Shown one piece after another: positions 43,592-52,838 of a stretch of DNA of 64,000 bases (within the stretch, counting starts at the first letter, position 1; each line of letters starts with the position of its first letter). Under the pieces are notes generated by a model. It made no database searches. It saw only the letters and a program-made list of their open reading frames with translations, and was not told the DNA's origin. Source of the stretch: JBBRNH01 sp038230415. GTDB taxonomy: Bacteria > Bacteroidota > Bacteroidia > Cytophagales > Spirosomataceae. Location: NCBI GenBank assembly GCA_038230415.1, contig JBBRNH010000010.1:30055-94054 (forward strand). The letters are read 5' to 3'. The position numbers and the translations under genes were made by a program.

Positions 43592-44596
43592 TCAGGTCGG
43601 CTGGCACAATTGCTCCATCACCCAATTGGTGCGGGCTGCCGACTCGCCGTGGCTGGCGCAGACACCCACGCCGGTCAACTCGTTGATGATGGTTTGGATA
43701 AAGGGCTGCTGAATGTTTTTAGGAATCTCGAACGTAAAGCGTTGGCTTGGTTGCCCTTCGACCTGAACCGTAACAGAATGGTCGCCGAAGAAGGGGAACG
43801 AGATTTGGCCGTTGCTGCCCACAATGGTCGTCAGTTCGTTGTCGCTTTCGGTATTGGCCGCAAAACACCAGGTGCCGGTTCCCATCACGCCACTGTCAAA
43901 AACGAAATTACCCAGCACAATGTCATCGGCAGGGTAGGCACCGCCCTGATTTTTAGCGAATCCCTGCGCTTTTACGATGGGGCCAAACAGAAAATCAAGC
44001 ATATCTAACTGATGACAGCCCAAATCATAAAAATACCCACCACCGGCAACGTCAGGATTCGCCCGCCAGTTGTTGAGGTTATCCGATTGCCCCACAATGT
44101 CGGGCTGAATGGTTTTTTGAACGCGCACGTCCACAAACCGTACCTCGCCAATGGCGTTGCTATTGAGTAGCTCCTTAATTTTCAGGAAATTGGGTAACGC
44201 CCGCCGGTAATAGGCCACAAAAAGCGGCACCTGCGCCCGTTGGCAGGCATCAATCATCACCAAACATTCCTGATGGGTGCGGGCCATTGGCTTCTCGACA
44301 TAAACAATTTTACCGGCGGCTGCGGCCCGAATCGCGTATTCTGCGTGGTAGTTGGGCGGAGTGGCAATATAGATGGCCTGAATATCGGGGTCATTGATGA
44401 GTTCATCGGCATTGGCCGACCAACGGGGAACGCCGTGCCGTTGGGCAAAACCCTGCGCCAGTTCTGCTGACCGGCGCATCACGGCTACCAACGCCGAACC
44501 CGCCACGTTCTGAAACGCGGGGCCACTTTTGACTTCGCAGACATCGCCCACGCCAATGATGCCCCAGTTGATGGGGTTAGGAAAGTTTGATTGCAT
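43592..44596 (-). CDS. Gfo/Idh/MocA-family oxidoreductase
   Basis: 334 residues. Rossmann start NWGIIGVGDVCEVK, then YIATPPNYHAEYAIRAA and the catalytic VYVEKPMART (EKP). The second domain has DLGCHQLDMLDFLFG with the usual His. It oxidises a sugar or inositol derivative with NAD(P); substrate unknown. Followed downstream by the cassette-like island. Confidence 0.92.
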   Translation of the reverse strand: MQSNFPNPINWGIIGVGDVCEVKSGPAFQNVAGSALVAVMRRSAELAQGFAQRHGVPRWSANADELINDPDIQAIYIATPPNYHAEYAIRAAAAGKIVYVEKPMARTHQECLVMIDACQRAQVPLFVAYYRRALPNFLKIKELLNSNAIGEVRFVDVRVQKTIQPDIVGQSDNLNNWRANPDVAGGGYFYDLGCHQLDMLDFLFGPIVKAQGFAKNQGGAYPADDIVLGNFVFDSGVMGTGTWCFAANTESDNELTTIVGSNGQISFPFFGDHSVTVQVEGQPSQRFTFEIPKNIQQPFIQTIINELTGVGVCASHGESAARTNWVMEQLCQPT

Positions 44597-44709
44597 GAGG
44601 TTGTGAATGTTGGGTTTTGGAGGGGAATGGAGAAGAGATTATGCTTGCCGCAATCTTGTAAAACCCATGTTGTGCGTAGTGCTTATTTTGCCCGCGCCAA
44701 AAGGCTTCT

Positions 44710-44883
44710 TCACACAATAACGCTCTCTTTCTTGGTTGTATTTGGCTTACGAATTTGAGTTCTCGCTCTCAAAAGTTTCTGAGATTGGATAAACTCGCTA
44801 ATTTGTTTTTCTTCTTCTTTAGTCAAAGCACTTTGCCCGCCAATGAAATCCACATCGAGTTCTATTTTGTTTTCCTTTTTCAT
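44710..44883 (-). CDS. 57-residue small protein, possible antitoxin or partner
   Basis: The start MKKENKIELDVDFIGGQ resembles the start of the upstream protein (MRKESKIELDFIVDKL), suggesting a shared short motif. Residues 20-40 are a charged helix (TKEEEKQISEFIQSQKLL). It overlaps the stop of the 175-residue gene by ATGA (44880-44883), so the two are coupled. Not recognised; a toxin-antitoxin-like pair is one possibility. Confidence 0.65.
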   Translation of the reverse strand: MKKENKIELDVDFIGGQSALTKEEEKQISEFIQSQKLLRARTQIRKPNTTKKESVIV

Positions 44884-45407
44884 TTTGGGAAGTATTTATT
44901 CGTGAGTTTCAACGCTGCAATTGTGTCAATAATCATTATTCGCCCTCCGAAGTGCATGGCACCCAACGTGTCGATGTAATGTTGCACGAGTTCTGTTTTT
45001 GAAAAGAAAGAAACGTTACCCTCGTGTCCACGCTGAAAAGATAGTTTGCAAGCAAAGGCGACTAAGTTCCCAGGCACTCCTGCATAAACTTTTGCTTTGC
45101 CCTTGTTAAATGGCGAACTTTCTACCAAGTGCATATAGACGTGGTCTGATTTGACCTCTAAGCTGGTAAGTCCTTGAATTACAGTTTGATTATTTACAAT
45201 TGTCAGTTTAAAAACATCTCTCTCCGGCTGTTTAAACTCATCCTTCCAGTTAAATACCCAACCATTTTTCTTTGTGACTGTTTTCAAGTCAGCCACAGAA
45301 ACAACAGAAATATCAGTTGCGAAAATGTCGCCAGTAACCACGTTTTCGATGGAATTGGTCAGTTTATCAACGATGAAATCAAGTTCTATTTTGCTTTCTT
45401 TTCTCAC
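44880..45407 (-). CDS. 175-residue protein, GNAT-like fold suspected
   Basis: No signal or membrane segment. The C-terminal half (NLVAFACKLSFQRGHEGNVS, then FFSKTELVQHYIDTLGA) has the look of an acetyltransferase-like domain seen in small cassette proteins, though the CoA loop is not clear. Coupled to the 57-residue gene. More A/T-rich than neighbours and placed in a cassette-like island. Confidence 0.6.
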   Translation of the reverse strand: MRKESKIELDFIVDKLTNSIENVVTGDIFATDISVVSVADLKTVTKKNGWVFNWKDEFKQPERDVFKLTIVNNQTVIQGLTSLEVKSDHVYMHLVESSPFNKGKAKVYAGVPGNLVAFACKLSFQRGHEGNVSFFSKTELVQHYIDTLGAMHFGGRIMIIDTIAALKLTNKYFPK

Positions 45408-45488
45408 GGATTAGGTGTAAATATTTGTTGTCAAAAGTGATTGTTTATTTCAAATATCTCGCAGATTCAAGTCTGATAATACAATTAC

Positions 45489-45612
45489 GCTCAACGTTTT
45501 GCAGCTTGGCGAAGTGGCGGATTTCGAAGCACTTAACTTCAATTGTGCACTAAATTTCAATTGAAAAACTGAACTTGATTTTAGCACTAAAGCCGCCATT
45601 TTGCCAAGCTGC
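45489..45612 (-). other. attC-like long inverted repeat
   Basis: Arms GCAGCTTGGCGAAGTGGCGG (45501-45520) and CCGCCATTTTGCCAAGCTGC (45593-45612) pair at 18 of 20 positions around a 72-base spacer. On the minus strand it ends AACGTTGAGC; GTTGAGC fits the integron core GTTRRRY (45489-45495). Size (about 124 bp) suits a long attC. It separates two A/T-rich units. No integrase is in the window. Confidence 0.5.
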
Positions 45613-45627
45613 TATTATGTGACACCT

Positions 45628-46389
45628 TTATTCTTTTTTCTTTAGTTTCCAATATACATTTTCTATTTCGAACTTCTTAGTTTTTGGGTCAAAGTTGTAA
45701 ATAATTGCATTTCCAATTAAACAGTTTTCATAAACTTCTTTTATTAAATACCAAGAACTTTCAATTTCAACTTTATTTTTGTTTGTAAAGTCAAACTCAA
45801 ATATTGGGTCGTTCATTTCTTCAAATTTTTCTGCGCATTTTTCTGAATTTTCTTTTTTCTTTAATTGCTCAGTAAAGTCCGAAAAGATAGTTTTTTCGTA
45901 TAAATATTTTTTTATAGTATTGGATTTTACTTCATAAAAATTTAAAGAATTTCCATCTCCTGCAATATCGTCAGTTATTACAATATATGAATTTTCAACT
46001 GTTTTGTAAATGTTAATTGACCAAAAACCATCGACAATCGTAAAACCAGCTTTATTAGGTTCAAAGTATGTTTGATTGAAATAGTCAGGATTATCATCGT
46101 TATAGAAATTATTCTCTTTGATTTCGTTGTACCATTTAATTCTATCTTTTAATTTCCATTCCCAACTCCGAAAAGCACTGTCAGGTAAGAGAAGAATAAT
46201 GTCCAGTAAGTCTTTATTTTTAGTGTAGTCAATCGTAACTTTATTAACAGAGTTAGAATTTTTAATATTTTCAGATTTTTCGACTTTTAGAGTGTCTTCA
46301 ACTTTCGAAGTTGTTGATACTGAATTTTGTCTTTTGTTTTCACAAGACAAAGTTGTCAAAGTCAATATTATAAAAATAAGTTGTTTCAT
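45628..46389 (-). CDS. A/T-rich lipoprotein of unknown function
   Basis: 253 residues from ATG 46389. Signal peptide MKQLIFIILTLTTLSCENK with lipobox LSC. Lys/Asn/Glu-rich throughout, typical of low-GC DNA and strikingly different from the flanking ccm and S9 genes. No family recognised. The gene is bounded by 12-bp inverted repeats (45617-45628 and 46410-46421), suggesting acquisition as a cassette. Confidence 0.7.
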   Translation of the reverse strand: MKQLIFIILTLTTLSCENKRQNSVSTTSKVEDTLKVEKSENIKNSNSVNKVTIDYTKNKDLLDIILLLPDSAFRSWEWKLKDRIKWYNEIKENNFYNDDNPDYFNQTYFEPNKAGFTIVDGFWSINIYKTVENSYIVITDDIAGDGNSLNFYEVKSNTIKKYLYEKTIFSDFTEQLKKKENSEKCAEKFEEMNDPIFEFDFTNKNKVEIESSWYLIKEVYENCLIGNAIIYNFDPKTKKFEIENVYWKLKKKE

Positions 46390-46409
46390 TTTATAGGTTG
46401 TTTTTTCAT

Positions 46410-46421
46410 AAGGTGTCACAT
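46410..46421. repeat. 12-bp inverted repeats bounding the lipoprotein gene
   Basis: AAGGTGTCACAT here is the exact inverse of ATGTGACACCTT at 45617-45628. Just beyond, TAACGTCC and a hairpin (ATTGACG / CGTCAAT, 46434-46456 approximately) follow, similar to the boundary sequence of integron-type cassettes. Confidence 0.6.
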
Positions 46422-46569
46422 AACGTCCGCATTGACGAAACTCCTTGCGTCAATACCCCAAATATACACTGTATCACCGAATCTCTACGGCGTTCTACTG
46501 CCCAACTACCATCGGTAAGCCGTTCAATAGCTGGTTTTAGTGTAGCTGACTCTTGATTACCTTCGTACC

Positions 46570-47184
46570 ATGATTGAGTTAATGGCCGACAACCTCGGCA
46601 AAAAGTACCGGCGCGAGTGGGTGTTCCGTAAGGTTTCGTTGCGGCTTACAACGGCCTACGCGGTTGTCGGGCCAAACGGTTCGGGCAAGTCCACGCTGTT
46701 GCAATTGTTGGCCGGGGCCATGCCCGCTACCGAGGGGACATTAACCTATATCCTGAATGGAAAACCGCTCGAAGCCGACCACTGGTTTCGGCAGGTGGTG
46801 ATAGCCGCGCCCTACCTCGAACTCATCGAAGAGCTGACCCTGAGCGAGTTACTGGTATTTCACCAGACGTTTAAGCCGTTTAAAAACCAACTTATGCCCG
46901 ATGCCGTTGCCGACGCGATGCAACTCGGCCACGCCCGAAACAAAGAAATCAAGTACTTTTCGTCGGGCATGAAACAGCGCGTGAAGCTGGGGCTGGCGTT
47001 TTTTTCGGTGGCCCCGGTCGTCATTCTCGACGAGCCAACCAGCAACCTCGACCGGGCGGGCGTGGCCTGGTATCAGGAAAACGTGCGGCAACTCGGCCCG
47101 GAACAACTGTTGCTCATCGGCTCAAACCAGCCCGACGAATACGATTTCTGCCCGAATGTGCTGGATATGATGCAGTGGAAATAA
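46570..47184 (+). CDS. ABC ATPase, probable CcmA heme-exporter subunit
   Basis: 204 residues. Walker A GPNGSGKST, Q-loop-type APYLEL, signature YFSSGMKQR, Walker B VVILDEPTSNLD. The short single-domain form and SSGMKQR signature fit CcmA. It would energise CcmB, encoded 4.8 kb away on the opposite strand, which is why the symbol is withheld. A near-match -7 box TACCTTCG sits four bases before its ATG. Confidence 0.78.
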   Translation: MIELMADNLGKKYRREWVFRKVSLRLTTAYAVVGPNGSGKSTLLQLLAGAMPATEGTLTYILNGKPLEADHWFRQVVIAAPYLELIEELTLSELLVFHQTFKPFKNQLMPDAVADAMQLGHARNKEIKYFSSGMKQRVKLGLAFFSVAPVVILDEPTSNLDRAGVAWYQENVRQLGPEQLLLIGSNQPDEYDFCPNVLDMMQWK

Positions 47185-47210
47185 CCGCCCCGAAAGCCGA
47201 AAAACCCGCG

Positions 47211-49268
47211 CTATTCGCCACTCGGCACGGCAACGGTTTCGCCGAAAATGTATTTCTCAAACCACTGATAATTGTGCCAGAAAGCCGCCAACCGCTCTTT
47301 GGGTTTGGTGATGCCGTGTCCGAAGCCTTTGTAAACCACCAACTTAGCCGGTACGCCTACGTCCTGCAAACCCTGCAAGAGTTCGTAGGCGTTTGAAATC
47401 GGTACTCGTTTATCCAATTCGCCGTGCTGAATCAACGTCGGAGTTTTTGCGGCCAGAATGGTGGTCATGGGGCTGGTTCTTCGGTATAGCTCCGGGTCTT
47501 GCCAGGGATTGGCTTTCAGGTATTGGCGGGTGAACGGGTGAATGTCGGTGCTGACGTAGTACGTGACCCAGTTTGAGATACCGGCCCCGACCGAAATAGC
47601 CTTGAACCGATTGCTGTGGGTGGTGAGAAAGGCCGAAATATACCCGCCCTGACTCCAGCCCATGCACCCCATCCGGTCGGAGTCAATGAAGCCATGTTTC
47701 TCTAAAAACTCCACGCCCGACAGCACATCGTCCATGTCGCCAACGCCTAAGTTCTTGACATTCAAGGCCCTGAATTTCTCGCCGTAGCCTGCCGAACCGC
47801 GATAGTTGGGGCGCAGCACAACGGCTCCTTTCTCGATCCATTGCAGAATCGGATACACATAACCCGGCACCGGCGAGGGCGTATCAATGCCCGTAGGCCC
47901 GCCGTGAATGACCACAAAGAGGGGATATTTTTTGGCCGGGTCAAAGTTTTTGGGCTTGTGCAACACGCCTTCAATCTCGGCTCCGTCCCGGCTTTTCCAG
48001 GTCACCAACTCGCTCGTGGGGGTATTCCAGGTCTCGATTTGTTTGTTGAAATTGGTGATTTTCAGCAGTTTACCATCCGAAAGTTTATAGACTTCGGGTA
48101 CATCATTAGCCCCGTGACCCAGAAACGCCATTTTTTTGCCATCGAGCGTAAAACTCACCGAACTCACAAAATCGGGCAGGCCCGGCACCATCGTTGGCTT
48201 GTTGGCAGCGGGCGTTATTCTGAACAAACGAGCCGCCGAAGCGCGTTGGGTCGCCAGAAAAAAGATGCCGTCCGGGTTCCAGTCAAGCGCGTTTTTATTT
48301 TCGTCGAACGCAGCCGCTACTTCTGCCGCATCGCCCCCGGCAATGGCTATTCTGAACAGCCGGTTGTTTTTGTAATACTGCGATACGGTGTCCGCAACGG
48401 CACTCTGATACAGGATTTCCTTGGAATCGGGCGACCACAAACCAAAAAAATCGCCCGATGGGTTTTTAACCAACGAGGCCACTTTTTTCGACGCAACTGT
48501 AACCAGCGAAATATCTGACCGGGCCGATGACTGAATCAACGGATTGGGTTGGTGGCTAAAGGCAATCATGGTTCCGTCCGGCGACCACCCAAACCCCGTC
48601 ACCGTAAACGCCCCGTCGGTAAGCCGAACCGCTTTTGGGAGGGTGATACAGTCTTTTTTCGCCAACGAGTCTTTGGTGTCGTAGCAGGGTTTTTCGGTGG
48701 GAGACGGCATCATATCGGGCAGAAAATCAACCAACCAGAGGTGCGCCAGCGAAAATTCTTCATCATCGAAGGCGAAACCGCCATACCGTTCTTTGCTAGT
48801 TTTTAGCTGTTTCGATTCTGGATTATTCCGGGTAAACGCCAGTGCTTTCCCCGTCGGCGACCACTCGGCGTTCAGAACCGCGTCGTCTTCTTTGGTGATG
48901 GCCTGCGCTTCTCCGCCCATCGCCCGAATCACGAAAATCTGTGTTTTGTCGCCCCGGTCGGCCAAAAAAGCCAGCCATTTTCCATCCGGCGACCATTTCG
49001 GCGACGTGCTGCTGCCTTTCGGGGTGCGGGTGAGCTGAAACGGTTCGTCGCCCCTGACCGACAGCCAGATTTCGGTGTCGTAGCTGTTTTCTTTCCAGTC
49101 GGTAGCGGTCACGGTAAAGGCAACGTTCTCGCCATCGGGCGAAATAACCGGGTTGCCACACTGCCGAAGCGAGATAAATTGCTCGAAACTAACGGATGCC
49201 TTCGGCTGGGCAACCGCGCAAAAACAGGCCAACACAAGCAGGAACAGGGTCATAATCGTTTTTTTCAT
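47211..49268 (-). CDS. secreted S9-family prolyl oligopeptidase
   Basis: 685 residues with a signal peptide ending VAQ. The N-terminal beta-propeller (about 25-400) has repeated SPDGKW/WSPDG motifs. The catalytic alpha/beta domain shows MGWSQGGYIS (Ser), HGELDKRVP (Asp) and KGFGHGITKPK (His). It cleaves short peptides in the periplasm, like acylaminoacyl-peptidases. It is convergent with the CcmA-like gene. Confidence 0.93.
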   Translation of the reverse strand: MKKTIMTLFLLVLACFCAVAQPKASVSFEQFISLRQCGNPVISPDGENVAFTVTATDWKENSYDTEIWLSVRGDEPFQLTRTPKGSSTSPKWSPDGKWLAFLADRGDKTQIFVIRAMGGEAQAITKEDDAVLNAEWSPTGKALAFTRNNPESKQLKTSKERYGGFAFDDEEFSLAHLWLVDFLPDMMPSPTEKPCYDTKDSLAKKDCITLPKAVRLTDGAFTVTGFGWSPDGTMIAFSHQPNPLIQSSARSDISLVTVASKKVASLVKNPSGDFFGLWSPDSKEILYQSAVADTVSQYYKNNRLFRIAIAGGDAAEVAAAFDENKNALDWNPDGIFFLATQRASAARLFRITPAANKPTMVPGLPDFVSSVSFTLDGKKMAFLGHGANDVPEVYKLSDGKLLKITNFNKQIETWNTPTSELVTWKSRDGAEIEGVLHKPKNFDPAKKYPLFVVIHGGPTGIDTPSPVPGYVYPILQWIEKGAVVLRPNYRGSAGYGEKFRALNVKNLGVGDMDDVLSGVEFLEKHGFIDSDRMGCMGWSQGGYISAFLTTHSNRFKAISVGAGISNWVTYYVSTDIHPFTRQYLKANPWQDPELYRRTSPMTTILAAKTPTLIQHGELDKRVPISNAYELLQGLQDVGVPAKLVVYKGFGHGITKPKERLAAFWHNYQWFEKYIFGETVAVPSGE

Positions 49269-49418
49269 GATGAAGGAGGGTTGCCAAAAAATATGAATTT
49301 TAGCCCAAGCTACTCATTTTTTACCCCCGGTCGTTTTCCATGAAAGCAGACTTCCGTTGGCAGTATAAACCGTTGCCCCAATTCTTTGAAAACCAGACCC
49401 TAACCGATTATAAATCCG

Positions 49419-51026
49419 ATGACTGTGAACCGCCGATTTTTCCTGCAACAACTTGGTTTTGGGGCCGTTAGCCTGATTGCCACTGCCAACAGCTCCGTTT
49501 GGGCCGCGCCCGCCCGGTCGGTCAAATTGCCGCGTAGCCTGCCCGGCACACAGGGCGTGGCCGCCGACGGTTTGCTGAATTTTGTGAACGCCATCGAAGC
49601 CGAAAACCTGAACGTGCATAGCCTGATGGTGTTGCGGCACGGGCGGGTGGTGGCCGAGGGCTGGTGGAATCCGTACTCACCCGACCTGAAACACACGCTG
49701 TATTCGCTCAGTAAAAGTTTTACATCAACGGCGGTGGGCATGGCCGTTGCCGAGGGTAAACTCTCGGTTGACGCTACGGTGCTGTCGTTCTTCCCCGCCG
49801 ACCGGCCCGCCACTATCAGCAGTAACCTTGCGGCCATGCGGGTGCGCGACTTGCTGACCATGACCACCGGCCACGACAAAGACACAACGGCCACCGTGCG
49901 GGCCAACGGAAACATCAACTGGATCAAAACATTTCTGGCCCAACCCGTTGATCATCAGCCCGGAACGCATTTCGTGTATAACAGTGGCGCGACCTATATG
50001 CTTTCGGCCATTGTGCAGCGCGTGACTGGACAAACCGTGCTGGCGTACCTGAAACCGCGCCTGTTCGGCCCGTTGGGTATCGAAGGAGCCGATTGGGAAG
50101 TTGACCCGAATGGCATCAACACCGGCGGCTGGGGGCTGCGGGTGCGTACCGAAGACATCGCTAAATTTGGGCAACTGTACCTGCAAAAAGGAGTATGGAA
50201 CGGCAAACGGCTGATTGCCGAAAGCTGGATTACCGACGCTACGAGCAGCCACATCCTGCAACCAACTACCGACGAAGCCACCCGTGGCAGCAACGACTGG
50301 TTGCAGGGCTACGGCTATCAGTTTTGGCGGTGCCGCCACGATGCCTACCGGGGCGATGGCGCGTTTGGGCAGTATTGTATCGTGCTGCCCAAACAAGATG
50401 CCGTGATTGCGATGACTTCAGAAACGGGCAATATGCCTGCCATTCTCAACGCGGTCTGGGCGCATATTCTGCCCGCTTTACAAACCGATGGGTTAGCGGC
50501 TGATACTGCTAAAACGGATTTGCTGACCCAAAAACTGAGCAGTTTGGCCTTGCCGTTGCCGGTGATGCAGTCAACCTCGCCTGTTGCGGCAACGGTTAGC
50601 GGCAATACCTACCAAGTGGCTGATAATAGTCTGAATGTCAATACAGTATCACTAAATTTTGGGGATAGCAACTGCGTGTTTGCCCTCCGCGATGACACCG
50701 GCACACACCGGGTAACGTGCGGTATTAATCGCTGGGCAACCGGCGAAACCACATTCTCGACCATTCCGCTGAAATTGGTAGCCACGCCCGTTCCCGGCGA
50801 AACAAAAACCCGCGTGGCTGGCAGCGGCACCTGGACCGATACCAACACATTTATGATGACGTGGCGGTTTATCGAAACGGCTCATTATGAAACCGTTACC
50901 TGCCGGTTTGATGGCGATAGCGTGAGCGTTTCGTTTGAAAACAGCATCGCTAAGGTCAACAAAACCAACGATGCCCGCCCGGTTCTTACGGGCAATCTGC
51001 GGCCAAAAACAAGCGTGAAAGGGTAG
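49419..51026 (+). CDS. exported class C beta-lactamase-family serine hydrolase
   Basis: 535 residues. The N-terminus NRRFFLQQLGFGAVSL is a twin-arginine export signal, cleaved near VWAA. The SxxK motif is SLSK (Ser96, Lys99) and the Tyr motif is YNSG about residue 186. The C-terminal 150 residues form an extra beta domain, as in esterase/D-amidase members. A true beta-lactamase is less likely than a peptidase or esterase. Confidence 0.88.
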   Translation: MTVNRRFFLQQLGFGAVSLIATANSSVWAAPARSVKLPRSLPGTQGVAADGLLNFVNAIEAENLNVHSLMVLRHGRVVAEGWWNPYSPDLKHTLYSLSKSFTSTAVGMAVAEGKLSVDATVLSFFPADRPATISSNLAAMRVRDLLTMTTGHDKDTTATVRANGNINWIKTFLAQPVDHQPGTHFVYNSGATYMLSAIVQRVTGQTVLAYLKPRLFGPLGIEGADWEVDPNGINTGGWGLRVRTEDIAKFGQLYLQKGVWNGKRLIAESWITDATSSHILQPTTDEATRGSNDWLQGYGYQFWRCRHDAYRGDGAFGQYCIVLPKQDAVIAMTSETGNMPAILNAVWAHILPALQTDGLAADTAKTDLLTQKLSSLALPLPVMQSTSPVAATVSGNTYQVADNSLNVNTVSLNFGDSNCVFALRDDTGTHRVTCGINRWATGETTFSTIPLKLVATPVPGETKTRVAGSGTWTDTNTFMMTWRFIETAHYETVTCRFDGDSVSVSFENSIAKVNKTNDARPVLTGNLRPKTSVKG

Positions 51027-51030
51027 CAAA

Positions 51031-51089
51031 TTCCCTGGTCTGTGTCCTCACAGACCGGGAATAAGTCTGTGAGGACACAGACCAGGGAA
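51031..51089. repeat. perfect 25-bp palindromic repeat
   Basis: Arms 51031-51055 and 51065-51089 pair perfectly (left starts TTCCCTGGTCTGTGTCC), nine-base loop. Same family as 7719-7799. It begins five bases after the serine hydrolase stop. Confidence 0.92.
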
Positions 51090-51169
51090 CAGGGTAAAAA
51101 GAGGGCGTTTCGCTGATTAAACGTTTGTCACCCGCCGTCATCTAATCGCCATGATTCCTAAAGAGAACG

Positions 51170-52642
51170 GTGATGAAAACAACATACAGCGTCTGGGTAC
51201 TGGCAGCGATTGTGGTAATTAGTTTACTCAGCAGACCAACAACGGTGGCACAACCGGGGTATGGCCAGCCCGGATACGGCCAACCGGGGTATAATCAGCC
51301 CGGTTATGGCCAACCCAACTACGACCCATACAATCAATACGACCAGAATTACAACCAGAACTACAATCAGCCGGATGGTTCGATGCCGGATTTTTACGAC
51401 GACCTGGCTCCCTACGGCCAATGGGTGCAAACGCCCCAATACGGAACCGTCTGGATTCCGAACGCCGAGCCGGGTTTTCAGCCGTATTCGACTAACGGTC
51501 ATTGGGTTATAACCGAATACGGCAACACCTGGGTCTCTGATTATGCCTGGGGCTGGGGGCCGTTTCACTACGGTCGCTGGTATCAGGATCGCTACCGGGG
51601 CTGGGCCTGGATTCCGGGCCGCGACTGGGGGCCGGCCTGGGTGTCGTGGCGGTCGGGGGGCGGTTACTACGGCTGGGCACCGCTGGGGCCGGGCTTTACC
51701 GGATCAGTCAATATGTCGGCTAATTACTGGACGTTTGTGCCGCAGGTATATATCACCAGCCCGCGCCTGTTTAGTTATTGTGTGCCTCGCCCGCAGGTGA
51801 TAAACGTTTATCAGAATACCACGATTATCAACAACGTGTACCGGGCCAACAACCGGGCGTATTCGTATGGCCCGCGTCGCGAAGAAATCGAGTACGTTAC
51901 CCGGCAGCGCGTACCCGTTTATCGGATCGAAAACGCCGGTTTGCCCGGTCGGGCAACGTTTCGGGATAACACCGTTGGCTTTTACCGGCCCGACCAGAAT
52001 CGGGGCAATCGGAATTACGGCAACGCCTATCCCAACGATAATGCGTATCCGAACAACCGGGGTGGCGGCAGTGCTTATCCTGCTGGCCGACCCAATGGCA
52101 ATTCGTATCCCGATGGTCAGCCCACTGGTAATGTGTATCCCAATGCCGGACGCGATTATTCACGCCGGGAGTATCAGCCCAACGCAGACCGCTCAAATTC
52201 AGGTGCCTATCAGCCAGATTCGCGCAATGACCGGGGCGACGGCAACCAGCGGTATCCACAGCCGGGTGGTCAGGAATCGCCGGGCGGGTATCAACGGCGC
52301 AACCCCCGATACGACCCACAGGCGCAACCGCAACCGGGAGAGTTGCCACAACCATCGCCATCGCAGACCCAACCCGACCAATCGGTTCCGCAGCCAAGTC
52401 GTCAGGAATCATTTCCGCAAGGGCAAGGGCAGTGGGGCCGGGGTCGTCGGCAGGACGCGAACGGACAAAATCCGCAACCGGAAACCAGTCAGCCTGCCCC
52501 TGACCCGCCCCAACCACAACGGTCAGGCGGGTATGAACAACGGCAGGGCGGGTATGAGCAACGCAGTCAGAACCCCGGCCAGCCGCAGCCAACGCCGGGT
52601 GCAACTCCCGAACGGCGCGGTGGCTCACGCGGGCCGCGCTGA
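51170..52642 (+). CDS. DUF6600-type Trp/Tyr-rich exported protein with low-complexity tail
   Basis: 490 residues with a signal peptide (cleavage near TVAQ). Residues 28-65 are tandem QPGYG/NQ repeats. Residues 75-195 form a DUF6600-like domain with GTVWIPN, GHWV, YAWGWGPFHYGRW and WAWIPGRDWGPAWVSW. From about 270 the tail is Asn/Gln/Pro/Gly-rich and probably disordered. Surface or periplasmic role unknown. Confidence 0.82.
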   Translation: MMKTTYSVWVLAAIVVISLLSRPTTVAQPGYGQPGYGQPGYNQPGYGQPNYDPYNQYDQNYNQNYNQPDGSMPDFYDDLAPYGQWVQTPQYGTVWIPNAEPGFQPYSTNGHWVITEYGNTWVSDYAWGWGPFHYGRWYQDRYRGWAWIPGRDWGPAWVSWRSGGGYYGWAPLGPGFTGSVNMSANYWTFVPQVYITSPRLFSYCVPRPQVINVYQNTTIINNVYRANNRAYSYGPRREEIEYVTRQRVPVYRIENAGLPGRATFRDNTVGFYRPDQNRGNRNYGNAYPNDNAYPNNRGGGSAYPAGRPNGNSYPDGQPTGNVYPNAGRDYSRREYQPNADRSNSGAYQPDSRNDRGDGNQRYPQPGGQESPGGYQRRNPRYDPQAQPQPGELPQPSPSQTQPDQSVPQPSRQESFPQGQGQWGRGRRQDANGQNPQPETSQPAPDPPQPQRSGGYEQRQGGYEQRSQNPGQPQPTPGATPERRGGSRGPR

Positions 52643-52694
52643 GTTGAGTAATTTGTTGGGTTTATTCTCTTGATGCCCGGTTTGCCAAACGCGG

Positions 52695-52721
52695 CCCGGT
52701 CTCTGCGGAGACCGGGTTTTT
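52695..52721 (+). terminator. rho-independent terminator after DUF6600 gene
   Basis: Stem CCCGGTCTC / GAGACCGGG with loop TGCG, followed by TTTTT, 52 bp beyond the stop codon. Confidence 0.88.
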
Positions 52722-52737
52722 CTGTTTCAATTTGCCG

Positions 52738-52745
52738 TAACTTTG
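52738..52745 (+). promoter_or_regulatory. TAnnTTTG -7 box for DUF4920 gene
   Basis: TAACTTTG is an exact -7 match just after the terminator, 93 bp before ATG 52839. The leader contains a fragment related to the MITE-like element at modC. Confidence 0.5.
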
Positions 52746-52838
52746 CCACACAAAATACGAAGAATTTTATTTATTGCCGCCCTGCCACAGCTTAGGGGCG
52801 GTGGCAGACAACAGACTTAAACAAAACGCTGAAAATCA

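Noticed and set aside
49419..51026. Antibiotic-resistance beta-lactamase
   Set aside because: SxxK and Tyr motifs are shared by esterases and peptidases of the family and the extra C-terminal domain is not typical of AmpC.
51225..51330. Tandem repeats that might suggest a CRISPR or satellite
   Set aside because: They are in-frame Gln-Pro-Gly-Tyr codons inside an exported protein with no unique spacers.
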